Position numbers and translations under genes: made by a program
Part shown: positions 52,884 to 61,396 of the stretch, one piece after another
How positions within the stretch are numbered: the stretch's first letter is position 1
How the letters are laid out: each line of letters starts with the position of its first letter
Notes under the pieces: generated by a model
Databases searched by the model: none
Seen by the model: the letters and a program-made list of their open reading frames with translations, nothing else
Told to the model about the DNA's origin: nothing
Source of the DNA: Hyphomonadaceae bacterium TMED5
GTDB lineage: Bacteria; Pseudomonadota; Alphaproteobacteria; Caulobacterales; Hyphomonadaceae
DNA: 64,000 bases
Direction: 5' to 3'
Assembly: GCA_002173095.1 (NCBI GenBank)
Contig: NHBK01000009.1
Coordinates: 310,001-374,000 of the forward strand

Positions 52884-53370
52884 GGCGTCCTGCCCTTGCG
52901 GGTCCTCTGAGGACTATTCTGCCTGTTGTGGCCGGTTCCATGCAGAGCTGGCCCTTCCCGAGACCGCTGAACAGCTGATGCGGTCTCGCTATTGCGCTTA
53001 TGCCAATCAGAAAATCGACTATCTGGTCGCCACGCACGACCCGGACTACCTCGACGATTTTGACCGTTTACAGGCGGGCAAATGGGCGCGCGATGCGGAA
53101 TTTACGCGTCTTGATATTCTCTCCACTGCGCGCGGTAAGTCTGGCGATGAGACGGGCATGGTCGAATTCGTCGCCTGGTTTTTGCTGGGCGGTGACCTGA
53201 CCTGCCATCACGAGAAATCGACCTTTCGCCGTCTCGACGGGAAATGGGTTTATGCCGATGGTACAGGCAAGCCAGCCGCGAGCATGTTTGCCGCGCTGGG
53301 GCGCAATGACCCGTGTCCATGCGCCAGCGGCAAGAAGTTCAAGAAATGCCATGGGGCGGCAGGGGGATAG
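52777..53370 (+). CDS. YchJ-family SEC-C metal-binding protein
   Basis: The recognisable protein runs from about 52879 ([21 protein letters not shown]) to the C-terminal SEC-C motif [18 protein letters not shown], with the UPF0225 core [22 protein letters not shown] between. SEC-C motifs bind zinc. Only upstream ATG, GTG or TTG codons lying inside accA are in frame; the ATG at 52777 is given, but homology starts near the accA stop, so the true start may be non-canonical. It is probably coupled to accA. Confidence 0.75.
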   Translation: MRWSVTSFRLRACPQLSCASSAKSVSTQSAGWAPIKASCPCGSSEDYSACCGRFHAELALPETAEQLMRSRYCAYANQKIDYLVATHDPDYLDDFDRLQAGKWARDAEFTRLDILSTARGKSGDETGMVEFVAWFLLGGDLTCHHEKSTFRRLDGKWVYADGTGKPAASMFAALGRNDPCPCASGKKFKKCHGAAGG

Positions 53371-53371
53371 C

Positions 53372-54109
53372 ATGGATTTGCGAATAATATGTGTCGCGCT
53401 GGCTCTAAGTCTTGCGGGCTGTAATTCAGCAGAGCGTCAAGCGTTACGTGATGTTACTCAGATAGTGCCTCTCTCTGAATTCAATCCTGATGATTTTCAA
53501 GACACGTCAGATTATGTCTGTCGCTGGCGAGAAACAGGAGACCCCGGCGAACCGTTTGAAGCCATTATAATCGATTCAAGTATTTTGAGTGATTTGCTGT
53601 CTGAGAGCGACCTAAATCGTCCCGGAATTGCTGCTACCTATGTAATGGACTTCCTTCGCACTTGTGAAGTAAGTAGCGATTATACGGGGTTCGACGTATC
53701 AAAACTTCCACCACCAGAAGGGCGAGATCCAGATTTCGATATAGATCTGCCGACAAGGCCTCAGATCGATTATTATCGAATTGGTCCTGAATTGCTTGCG
53801 ACAGGTGATGCAGATGAAAACTATTGGCGAACCTTGCCGTTGGTACTTCCGCTTAAATTTGGGCAGCCGGTGAAACTTTCCTGTTTTTCCGGCGACGGTT
53901 TGATCATTGGCGTGGATTCCGAGACAGTGTCCCCCTGGACTGGTGATCAGCTTGCCTTCTTAAATGAGCATTCGAGATGGGTCTTGTCACGAGACGATCT
54001 CGCTTTTTGGGATCCCGAGTTTAGCGCAGAGGATATTGAAGCATTTTCTTGGCAGCCTTCTGATCTGGCGGCATTTGAAACCTGTGTTGGGCCTTCGCTT
54101 TATCAGTGA
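53372..54109 (+). CDS. Hypothetical lipoprotein, AT-richer than neighbours
   Basis: The start is the ATG at 53372, one base after the YchJ stop, with AGGGGGA upstream. The 245-residue protein has the lipoprotein signal MDLRIICVALALSLAGC. The mature part is acidic, with four Cys (YVCRWRE, LRTCEVS, LSCFSGD, ETCVGPS) and no recognised domain. Codons such as TTA, ATA and AGT are more frequent than in flanking genes by eye, suggesting later arrival. Confidence 0.6.
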   Translation: MDLRIICVALALSLAGCNSAERQALRDVTQIVPLSEFNPDDFQDTSDYVCRWRETGDPGEPFEAIIIDSSILSDLLSESDLNRPGIAATYVMDFLRTCEVSSDYTGFDVSKLPPPEGRDPDFDIDLPTRPQIDYYRIGPELLATGDADENYWRTLPLVLPLKFGQPVKLSCFSGDGLIIGVDSETVSPWTGDQLAFLNEHSRWVLSRDDLAFWDPEFSAEDIEAFSWQPSDLAAFETCVGPSLYQ

Positions 54110-54191
54110 CGTAGCTGAAAGCTACAGCAAGAACCGGGTCGCGCACTCCAATTTACGGTGACAGAACGCCTCTAAATGTAAGGAGGCAGGA

Positions 54192-54934
54192 ATGCGCTTA
54201 TTAGGGAAAGCAGGGATTATAACCGGTGCAAGTTCCGGCATTGGTGAAGCGGGAGCACGGTTGTTCGTCGAAGAGGGGGGTAATGTCGTACTCTGCGCGC
54301 GACGCGAAGATCGGCTAACCGCTCTGGCTGAAGAACTCGGTCCGCACGCTATCGTGCTGGCTGGCGACGTCGCCGATGAAGCCACGCATCAGGCTCTCGT
54401 GACGCGTTGCATTTCAGCTTTTGGTCGGCTGGACTTTGCCTTCAATAATGCTGGGACAGTCGGCCCCGGTGTGCCTCTGCCAGACACCAGTACAGATGAC
54501 TGGAATGTGGTGATCGCGACCAATCTGACAAGCGCCTATTTTGCAGCCAAATATCAGATGCCCCTCATGCTGGAGGCGGGGCGGGGGTCGATCGTCTTCA
54601 CATCATCCTTTGTGGGGCACACTGTGGGCCTGCCGGGCATGGGGGCTTATGCAGCTCCAAAGCGGGCGTTATCGGTCTGACCCAGGTTCTGGCGACTGAA
54701 GGCGGCGCATCTGGCGTGCGCGTGAATGCACTGCTGCCTGGCGGCACGCTGACCGAGATGGCTGGAGACGACCCGCAATTTCACGAGTTTGCCCGCCAGC
54801 TTCACGCGCTCAAACGTCTCGCATCCGCTGATGAAATCGCGCGTGCTGCGTTGTTCCTTTGCAGCGATGAGGCAAGCTTTGTTACTGGGACAGCAATGCT
54901 GGCAGATGGCGGAAACTCCATCTGCAAAACATAG
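54192..54934 (+). pseudogene. Short-chain dehydrogenase with a one-base frameshift
   Basis: Residues 1-158 (54192-54665) read a complete SDR N-terminus: GIITGASSGIGEAGARLF, DFAFNNAGTVG and the catalytic region SSFVGHTVGLPGMGAYAAPK. The frame then shifts: reading CCAAAAGCGG instead of CCAAAGCGG at 54657-54664 would restore YAAPKAGVIGLTQVLATEGG and continue as VRVNALLPGGT...FVTGTAMLADGGN to the stop at 54934. One A is missing from the run at 54659-54661, so the gene is either a recent pseudogene or a sequencing slip. Its intact ancestor would be an NAD(P)-dependent oxidoreductase of about 247 residues. Confidence 0.85.
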
Positions 54935-55603
54935 TCAGCCAATAATTTCGGTTTTCCCGCCTTTTTCTTCCGCGCGTTTATAGGCTGGGTGAGCGTGAAT
55001 GCGCTCCAGCCATGACAGGACATGCGGAATAGAGTCATTCATGCCACCTCTCGCGGTGGCTGCTTCCAATGGGAAGCTCATCATAATGTCGGCGCCTGTC
55101 AGTGTTTCGCCTGCAAAATAGGTCGATTTGCCGAGTTCATCATTGATGTAGGTCAGCAAATTGGTCAGCGACGGGGTCAGATAAAAGCCACGCACTTTGC
55201 CGGTGACCATGCGTACCATTTGTTTGATCGGGAAAGGCGGCTCGTTTTCCATTCGATTGAAGAAGAGCTGCATCATGAGAAGCGGCATCAGGCTGCCTTC
55301 TGCCGTATGCATCCAGTACTGGTATTTGACGCGCTCGGGTGTGCCCGGAGGTGGTTGCAGCCCCGCATCAGGATATTTCTCGAGGAAGTATTCAACGATT
55401 GCACCCGTTTCAGCCAGCACAGTGTCGCCATCTGTCACAATTGGGGCTTTGCCGAGTGGGTGCAGTGCGCGGTAGTCGGCAGGGGCAAGGCTCGTCTGCG
55501 GGTCCCGCTCATAGACTTTCAGTTCATAGTCCACGCCCAGTTCTTCCATGAGCCAGATGACACGCATTGAGCGCGAATTCTGTAGGTGGTGCACTGTGGT
55601 CAT
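54935..55603 (-). CDS. Glutathione S-transferase family protein
   Basis: A 222-residue protein with GAGGGA before the ATG. The thioredoxin-like N-terminal domain shows HHLQNSRSMRVIWLMEELGVDYEL, the cis-Pro in GKAPIVTDGDTVLAETGAIVEYFLEKYP and the all-helical C-terminal domain GETLTGADIMMSFPLEA. It may conjugate or reduce electrophiles; the substrate is unknown. Its stop abuts that of the frameshifted SDR gene. Confidence 0.9.
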   Translation of the reverse strand: MTTVHHLQNSRSMRVIWLMEELGVDYELKVYERDPQTSLAPADYRALHPLGKAPIVTDGDTVLAETGAIVEYFLEKYPDAGLQPPPGTPERVKYQYWMHTAEGSLMPLLMMQLFFNRMENEPPFPIKQMVRMVTGKVRGFYLTPSLTNLLTYINDELGKSTYFAGETLTGADIMMSFPLEAATARGGMNDSIPHVLSWLERIHAHPAYKRAEEKGGKTEIIG

Positions 55604-55666
55604 TGCTAAATCCCTCGCTAATCAGGAATGAAACTAGGTCGAATATTCAAAAGAGAAGCCCATTCT

Positions 55667-56386
55667 CTAAATCAGTGCAAACCGGACGCCCGCAATATCG
55701 AAACCGCTTGAATAAACGGCGCAGCCTGCACGTTCCGCGCGTTCCAGAATGCGCTCTTTATGGTCCAGTTTAATCTGAAATTCCGGGACGCCGCTGTGTT
55801 CGCTCTTCAGGAAATATACAGCCCCCTCTCTGGTCGGAAGTTCCAGAGCGGTGGTGAGCTCTGCGTCCAGAACATTTGCCCAGCGTGAAGCGATCTCCTC
55901 AGGAGTGGGGCTGGCAATGACTGCGCCGGTGAGTTCGCCTGGAACGGAGCATGCCTCCCAGTCCGGACCGCCCCAGCGCCAGCTTGAGGCCGGCCTCGGC
56001 TGATCAACGGAAACGATTGCGCCGCCAAAGTCTGCCGGGTGGAAATGGCTGGCCGAAATCTCTTCCAGATCGGCATTCCAGACGCGGCGAATGTTCAATG
56101 CATCTGCGCGGTTACGCGTCGCTTCGATATTAGCGACCTGAAAGATGACCATATATCCGCCCTCGCCAAACCGGTCGATAAAACGGCGGGCCGGGGCATC
56201 CGGACTGACAGGGACCACGACTTCCAGAAACTGGTCGCCAATGGCGAAAACGGCATTTGTCAGCCCAAATTCGCCGACGCCCGGGTCGTTATAAGGCCGG
56301 CCGAGGTCAAATATTTCCTGTAGCGTGTTGGCCGTATCCAATGAATTGGCGGCCATTACCAATTGCCTGATACGCAGATCAGCCAT
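55667..56386 (-). CDS. VOC (glyoxalase-like) fold protein
   Basis: A 239-residue protein with AGGGAGAG before the ATG. It begins IRQLVMAANSLDTANTLQEIFDLG, the typical opening strand and helix of a vicinal-oxygen-chelate domain, with GGYMVIFQVANIEATRNRADAL and a second repeat GAVIASPTPEEIASRWANVLDAEL. One or two His/Glu metal ligands are possible, but the site is not certain. The function is unknown. Confidence 0.7.
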   Translation of the reverse strand: MADLRIRQLVMAANSLDTANTLQEIFDLGRPYNDPGVGEFGLTNAVFAIGDQFLEVVVPVSPDAPARRFIDRFGEGGYMVIFQVANIEATRNRADALNIRRVWNADLEEISASHFHPADFGGAIVSVDQPRPASSWRWGGPDWEACSVPGELTGAVIASPTPEEIASRWANVLDAELTTALELPTREGAVYFLKSEHSGVPEFQIKLDHKERILERAERAGCAVYSSGFDIAGVRFALI

Positions 56387-56451
56387 GTCTCTCTCCCTGA
56401 TATTTTTGCTCAGGGTAGTTGAGGAGTGGGCGGGGTACTATCCCGAAAGTC

Positions 56452-57195
56452 TTATTCGAAGCGATGCCTAGCAAATTTCGGGCAGTCCACAGCGAGGAAA
56501 CTACGCTCGCCTTCGGGCGATAGCACTAAGGCCGTCATCTGGCCGCCATAGACGGCGCCGGTGTCGATGCCGGTCGCATGCGGAAAGTGCGAGACGCCGG
56601 TCATGAAGGCTTCATGACCAAAAACGACATGCCCAAACCGGCCATCATAGACCTCAGCCCAGAACGGGTCGTCAGGGCCATAAGCGTCCAGCGCCAGGAA
56701 ATGGCCCCCGTCTCGGTGGATGAACCGTGTCCGCCAGATCTGTTTTAAATGCTTGGCATACTTGTCCGTCGCGGCGTGAAACTCTTCTGGCGTGTCTGGA
56801 AAGCGAGAGAGATTTCCCGGAATACCGCCATGAACGGCTAGAATGCCATGGTGCTCACAGCGCCAGAAGGGCAGCGCGTCATCCAGCACCTGCCAGTCTT
56901 CATCGCCCGCATCGGCCATAAAAGCTGCGAGTTCGGGCGACTTGCGGGCCATTTCGCCAGCGATATGAGCGCCTTTTGCGTGGTGGTCGCGAAAGCGCAA
57001 ATGCTTGTCTTCGTGATTGCCGCGCAGAAGGATTGTTTCGATATCAGAACGGTCTTTCAGGGCGCTGACCTGGCGTATAACGCCTATATCGTCTGGCCCT
57101 TTATCGACCAGATCACCGATGAAAATCAACCGATCATCCGTAGACGGATTAATGCGGTTTAACAGGTCTGCCAGTTCATTCGACATGCCATGCAC
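56452..57195 (-). CDS. Metallophosphatase (PP1/Apah-like), start uncertain
   Basis: The body is a clear phosphoprotein-phosphatase-type fold: IFIGDLVDKGPDDIGVIRQV, ILLRGNHEDKHLRF, LAVHGGIPG and VVFGHEAF carry the metal ligands. The first motif, GDVHG, is encoded at 57187-57201, upstream of and across the first usable codon: the GTG at 57195 is the Val of this motif. The frame is open to the stop at 57268-57270, but it contains no ATG, GTG or TTG before that Val. AGGAG lies at 57251-57255. A protein starting at the GTG would lack the metal-ligand Asp. Confidence 0.8.
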   Translation of the reverse strand: MHGMSNELADLLNRINPSTDDRLIFIGDLVDKGPDDIGVIRQVSALKDRSDIETILLRGNHEDKHLRFRDHHAKGAHIAGEMARKSPELAAFMADAGDEDWQVLDDALPFWRCEHHGILAVHGGIPGNLSRFPDTPEEFHAATDKYAKHLKQIWRTRFIHRDGGHFLALDAYGPDDPFWAEVYDGRFGHVVFGHEAFMTGVSHFPHATGIDTGAVYGGQMTALVLSPEGERSFLAVDCPKFARHRFE

Positions 57196-57267
57196 GTCGC
57201 CAATGAAAACGGTTCTGCCTGTGGGTTTGGTTCTATCGGTGAAGACGGGCTCCTGAAGTTCGTTCGG

Positions 57268-57771
57268 TTATTGTTTGCGGTAATGGCCGCCATTGTGTCC
57301 GTTATTATATCCGCCATGGTCGTAACGGCCACCACTGGAATTTGCGCGGTCATAGGCCGGGTTGCGAACCCATTGGCCATTGCTGCCACGGGTGAAGGCT
57401 TCGCCATATCCGTTAATGCGTAGATGGGTGGAAGAATACTCGCCAGTTTGCGCATTGCCATTCATATCGGCATAGCCATTGCCGGTGGTGTCGCAGGCAT
57501 AAGTGCGACCGGTATGGCGGCAGGCATTATAGCCAACATAATTATTGCCGATGGACCGTGCGATGGGTGTCGGGTGCTGATTGCTATGGCCAAAGCCGTT
57601 ATAGCCGACATAGCCGCTTCCGAAATTATTCTGCGCCATCTGCTGATTTTGATACTGCATGTCATAGGCGGTCTGGGCGAGCGCCGCATTCATCATTTGC
57701 ATCTCTGCCGTTGTGCAGCCGCTCACCAGAAGCGTCCCCGCAGTCAGCCCAGCCAGTAATTTGAATTTCAT
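57268..57771 (-). CDS. Tyr/Asn/Gly-rich lipoprotein
   Basis: The start is the ATG at 57771 (AAAGGGG upstream). The 167-residue protein has the lipoprotein signal MKFKLLAGLTAGTLLVSGCTT, a Gln/Asn/Met-rich stretch and a mature domain rich in Tyr, Asn and Gly (NNYVGYNACRHTGRTYACDTTGNGYADMNGN) with two Cys and an Asp/Asn-rich loop, GNGYADMNGN, that could bind calcium. The C-terminus is His/Gly-rich (YDHGGYNNGHNGGHY). It immediately precedes the metallophosphatase on the same strand. The function is unknown. Confidence 0.65.
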   Translation of the reverse strand: MKFKLLAGLTAGTLLVSGCTTAEMQMMNAALAQTAYDMQYQNQQMAQNNFGSGYVGYNGFGHSNQHPTPIARSIGNNYVGYNACRHTGRTYACDTTGNGYADMNGNAQTGEYSSTHLRINGYGEAFTRGSNGQWVRNPAYDRANSSGGRYDHGGYNNGHNGGHYRKQ

Positions 57772-57865
57772 GTCAGCCGCCCCTTTGAATTCGTTACCAA
57801 AATCAGACCTGAAGCTTACATGAACGAACATGAACGGAAGGCAACAGGGGGACTATATGGCCCCT

Positions 57866-58981
57866 TTATTCCGCCGCTTCTTTCTCGGCGCGCATCAGAT
57901 CGGCGCGTTTTTCGACCAGATCGACAATATGCTCGATCATGTCAGCGTTAGAGACATTGTGGTCTGGCTTGCCGGACACAAACATTTTGCCCGCATCCTT
58001 GCCGCCACCGGTAAAGCCGAGATCGGTGAGGGCCGCTTCGCCGGGGCCGTTTACAACACAGCCAATAATCGAAAGTGAGATCGGCTCTGAAATATGCGCG
58101 AGGCGGTTTTCCAGTGTCTCAACGGTTTTGATCACATCAAAGCCCTGACGCGCACAGCTTGGGCAGGCAACAATGTTCACGCCGCGTGTGCGAAGGCCCA
58201 GACTTTTCAGCATTTCAAAGCCGACTTTGACCTCTTCAACCGGGTCCGCAGAGAGCGAAACGCGGATCGTATCGCCAATGCCTGCCCATAGAAGAGAGCC
58301 CATGCCGATGGAGGATTTCACCGTGCCGGTACGAAGGCCACCAGCCTCGGTGATACCTAAATGGAGCGGCGCGTCTGTCGCCTCTGCCAGCTGTTGATAG
58401 GCCGCTACGGTGAGGAACATGTCAGAGGCTTTGACCGAGATTTTATACTGGTCAAAGCCATGGTCTTCCAGAATGCGCGCATGGTCGAGCGCGCTTTCCA
58501 CCATGGCATCGGGGCAGGGCTCGCCGTACTTTTCCAGAAGATGGCGTTCAAGGCTGCCACCATTCACGCCAATCCGGATGGAACATCCATTGGCTTTCGC
58601 CGCGGCGACCACTTCTTTGACGCGCGCTTCAGAGCCGATATTGCCGGGATTGATGCGCAGGCAGGCCGCGCCTGCATCAGCCGCTTCAATGCCGCGTTTA
58701 TAATGGAAGTGAATGTCCGCAACGATCGGGACCGGGCTCTCTTTACAGATGCGCGGCATGGCGGCGGTGGATTCTTCGGTTGGGCAGGAGACGCGCACAA
58801 TGTCTGCGCCCGCTTCAGCAGCGGCATTGATTTGCGCTAGCGTGGCATCGGCATCTTCTGTCGGCGTGTTCGTCATGGTCTGAACGGCGATCGGTGCGTC
58901 GCCGCCTACCGGTACATTCCCCACCATAATCTGGCGGGATTTGCGTCGCTCAATATGGCGCCAGGGGCGAATGGCCTGCAT
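57866..58981 (-). CDS. ispG: 4-hydroxy-3-methylbut-2-enyl diphosphate synthase
   Basis: A 371-residue iron-sulfur enzyme of the MEP isoprenoid pathway. The N-terminal TIM barrel shows [36 protein letters not shown] and [29 protein letters not shown]. The [4Fe-4S] ligands are the Cys residues in [12 protein letters not shown] and [14 protein letters not shown] precedes the ATG. It is upstream of and co-directional with the Tyr/Asn-rich lipoprotein gene, with 95 bases between them. Confidence 0.96.
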   Translation of the reverse strand: MQAIRPWRHIERRKSRQIMVGNVPVGGDAPIAVQTMTNTPTEDADATLAQINAAAEAGADIVRVSCPTEESTAAMPRICKESPVPIVADIHFHYKRGIEAADAGAACLRINPGNIGSEARVKEVVAAAKANGCSIRIGVNGGSLERHLLEKYGEPCPDAMVESALDHARILEDHGFDQYKISVKASDMFLTVAAYQQLAEATDAPLHLGITEAGGLRTGTVKSSIGMGSLLWAGIGDTIRVSLSADPVEEVKVGFEMLKSLGLRTRGVNIVACPSCARQGFDVIKTVETLENRLAHISEPISLSIIGCVVNGPGEAALTDLGFTGGGKDAGKMFVSGKPDHNVSNADMIEHIVDLVEKRADLMRAEKEAAE

Positions 58982-59059
58982 GGAACTCTCCGAGGGCTTT
59001 CCTTTTCCTTACATGGCGACAGATTGCGTCCGGGTAAAGGCATAACCGGGAAGAAAGCG

Positions 59060-59075
59060 TGCGCAGGCCTGCGCA
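59060..59075. repeat. Perfect 16-bp palindrome between ispG and the aminotransferase gene
   Basis: TGCGCAGGCCTGCGCA is its own reverse complement. It sits in the 200-base divergent intergenic region, about 80 bases from the ispG ATG and 107 from the aminotransferase ATG. It could be an operator; no regulator is assigned. Confidence 0.4.
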
Positions 59076-59181
59076 ATCGCAGGGCGCAAAGCCGCCTCAC
59101 TAAAGTCATACATATAAGTGCATTGACGCGGCGCGATTAAAGGAGAAAAAGGCGGCGAATAGCAGCTTTCAGGAGGTTGAA

Positions 59182-60321
59182 ATGCGCATGTCGAAACGGG
59201 GCGAGGTCGCTCCCTTCATCGTTATGGATGTGATGGAAGCGGCAGCGCGAGCGGAAGCGGCGGGTCGCCATATTATTCATATGGAAGTTGGCCAGCCGGG
59301 AACCGCAGCTCCGAAGGCAGCGCGTGAGGCTGTGTCCCGCGCTATGGACGGTGGTCCGCTTGGCTATACGGGTGCGCTCGGCCTGCCAGCACTGCGTAAG
59401 CGTATCTCGCAGCTATACCGTGACTGGTATGATGTGGATGTCAGCTCGGACAGGATTGTCGTCACGCCGGGTTCTTCCGGCGGGTTTACGCTGGCCTTTA
59501 CGTCACTGTTTGATGAGGGCGCGCGTATTGGCATCGGTGCGCCGGGATACCCGTCTTACAAGGCGATCATTCAGGCGCTCAGCCTTGAGACGGTCTCTAT
59601 TCCTTGCGCGGAGGAGAACCGGTATCAGCCTGTGCCGTCTGATCTGCCGAAGAATCTGGATGGCCTTCTGGTGGCTTCACCGACCAATCCTTCGGGTACG
59701 ATGCTCGACCGACCTGCGCTGACCGGGCTGATTGATGCCTGCAATGATATGGGCGCGGCTTTTATCTCGGACGAGATTTATCACGGCATTGAATATGAGC
59801 GTAAAGCCGTCACCGCGCTGGAAGTGACGAATGAGGCGTATGTCATCAATTCCTTCTCCAAATACTTCTCCATGACGGGGTGGCGTGTGGGATGGATGGT
59901 GGTGCCGGAAGATCATGTGCGCCGCGTTGAGCGCCTCATGCAGAACTTCTTTATCTGCGCGCCGCATGCGAGCCAGATTGCAGCGCTTGCTGCCCTCGAT
60001 GCCAGTGATGAACTGGTGGAGAATATGAAAGTCTATACGCGTAATCGCCAGCTTATGCTGGACGGTTTGCCAAAGGCTGGTTTTACGAAGGTCGCGCCTC
60101 CGGATGGAGCGTTCTTTGTCTATGCCGATGTGTCTGACCTGACAGATGACAGCAATGCGTTTGCGGCTGAAATTCTTGAAAAGGCCGGTGTGGCGGTCAC
60201 GCCGGGCATGGATTTCGATGGCGAGCGCGGCAATGGCACGCTGCGCTTTTCCTATGCGCGTTCCACACCCGACATTGAAGAAGGCCTGGAACGGCTCGCC
60301 AAATTTATGGCCAATCGCTGA
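59182..60321 (+). CDS. Class I/II pyridoxal-phosphate aminotransferase
   Basis: A 379-residue protein with AGGAGG five bases before the ATG. Motifs are HMEVGQPGTAAPKAAREAVSRA, GPLGYTGALGLPALRKRI, VASPTNPSGTMLDRPAL, FISDEIYHGIEY and the PLP Lys in NSFSKYFSMTGWRVGWMVVP, with Arg in RFSYARSTPDIEEGLERL. It resembles aspartate/aromatic or alanine aminotransferases; the donor cannot be told from sequence alone. Confidence 0.9.
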   Translation: MRMSKRGEVAPFIVMDVMEAAARAEAAGRHIIHMEVGQPGTAAPKAAREAVSRAMDGGPLGYTGALGLPALRKRISQLYRDWYDVDVSSDRIVVTPGSSGGFTLAFTSLFDEGARIGIGAPGYPSYKAIIQALSLETVSIPCAEENRYQPVPSDLPKNLDGLLVASPTNPSGTMLDRPALTGLIDACNDMGAAFISDEIYHGIEYERKAVTALEVTNEAYVINSFSKYFSMTGWRVGWMVVPEDHVRRVERLMQNFFICAPHASQIAALAALDASDELVENMKVYTRNRQLMLDGLPKAGFTKVAPPDGAFFVYADVSDLTDDSNAFAAEILEKAGVAVTPGMDFDGERGNGTLRFSYARSTPDIEEGLERLAKFMANR

Positions 60322-60325
60322 AACG

Positions 60326-60357
60326 AAAAAATCCGGATCGTCTGATCCGGATTTTTT
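60326..60357. terminator. Bidirectional terminator between aminotransferase and rodZ genes
   Basis: AAAAAATCCGGATC and GATCCGGATTTTTT form a perfect fourteen-pair stem with loop GTCT and T-runs on both strands between convergent genes. Confidence 0.9.
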
Positions 60358-60381
60358 AATTCTGTCTGGTTTGCGTGTCGC

Positions 60382-61308
60382 TTAGTGCGCCATGCGGTCT
60401 GCGTCTTCGGCAGACATTTCCAGGCTCGCACGCAGCTCAGCTGCTGCATTGTCGATATCCATGGTGTAGAGCGGTTGGTCCGTCTGGCCTACCGGAGCCA
60501 GAGGCTCTCCATCAACAACCCATGAGAACGCGCCCGCATCCTGCGTTGTGAGTGTCCAACCTGCACCTACGCGAAGGTCATAAACCTCACCGCGAGAGAA
60601 TTGGCGGTCCACGAAGAGTGTACCATCTGCGCCGCGGATCTCGATCCATGCACGACGGTCTGCGCGGATTTCAAGATTGAAGGCATTCATCGCAGCGCTA
60701 AGCGCCGGAGACGCCGTTACAGGCAGACGTGAGCCGACTTCGCGGTAATCACGATTGGTCGGAATGCTTGGCGTATGCGCGACGACCGGCGTTTCGGCTG
60801 GTGTCGTGATGAATTTGTATCCAGCGAAGAACAGGCCACCCGCCACAACAATGCCTACAGCCGCAAGGCCGAGCTTGATCATAGGCTTGATGAATTTGTT
60901 TTCGGACTTCGGAACGGTAACCTGTTCCGGTGCAGAATGAGCCAGCACACCGCACTGCTCGTTGAAGCGTTCAACGCATTCAGCCGGGTTCATATCCAGT
61001 GCGCGCGCATAGTCGCGAATATATGGATTTACGAAACCCTTTGGCAGGCGAGAGACCTGCATGGTTTCCATCGCGTAGATGTATTCCTGTCGAAGGCGCA
61101 GTTGACGTGCAATGTCTTCGATTTCGAGACCTTTAGACAGTCGCGCGGCTCGCATGCGTTCGCCAATGCGCGCATTCGGATCGACCGGCCCGTCTACAAG
61201 CTGAAGATGAGGGGGTTTTCCACTGGGTGAAGACGAAGCCGCCACGCCGGAATCGGTTTCAGCCTTATGGCCGTCCGTTGTTGTATTCGTCTCTATCGCC
61301 CGTGCCAT
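60382..61308 (-). CDS. rodZ: RodZ-like cytoskeletal anchor (HTH-TM-DUF4115)
   Basis: A 308-residue protein. The cytoplasmic Xre-type helix-turn-helix (IGERMRAARLSKGLEIEDIARQLRLRQEYIYAMETMQVSRLPKGFVNPYIRDYARALDM, residues about 47-108) is followed by a basic linker, one membrane span (about 140-160) and a periplasmic beta domain of DUF4115 type (LEIRADRRAWIEIRGADGTLFVDRQFSRGEVYDLR). RodZ links MreB to the cell-wall elongation machinery. ptsP follows upstream on the same strand (the gap is 88 bases). Confidence 0.88.
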   Translation of the reverse strand: MARAIETNTTTDGHKAETDSGVAASSSPSGKPPHLQLVDGPVDPNARIGERMRAARLSKGLEIEDIARQLRLRQEYIYAMETMQVSRLPKGFVNPYIRDYARALDMNPAECVERFNEQCGVLAHSAPEQVTVPKSENKFIKPMIKLGLAAVGIVVAGGLFFAGYKFITTPAETPVVAHTPSIPTNRDYREVGSRLPVTASPALSAAMNAFNLEIRADRRAWIEIRGADGTLFVDRQFSRGEVYDLRVGAGWTLTTQDAGAFSWVVDGEPLAPVGQTDQPLYTMDIDNAAAELRASLEMSAEDADRMAH

Positions 61309-61396
61309 GGAGCTGTCCGCCTTCCAGAGCTTATATTATGTGAGTGCCCGTTATTCCGTACCTTAGAACGTTAATAATTGGACATTCAACACGTTT

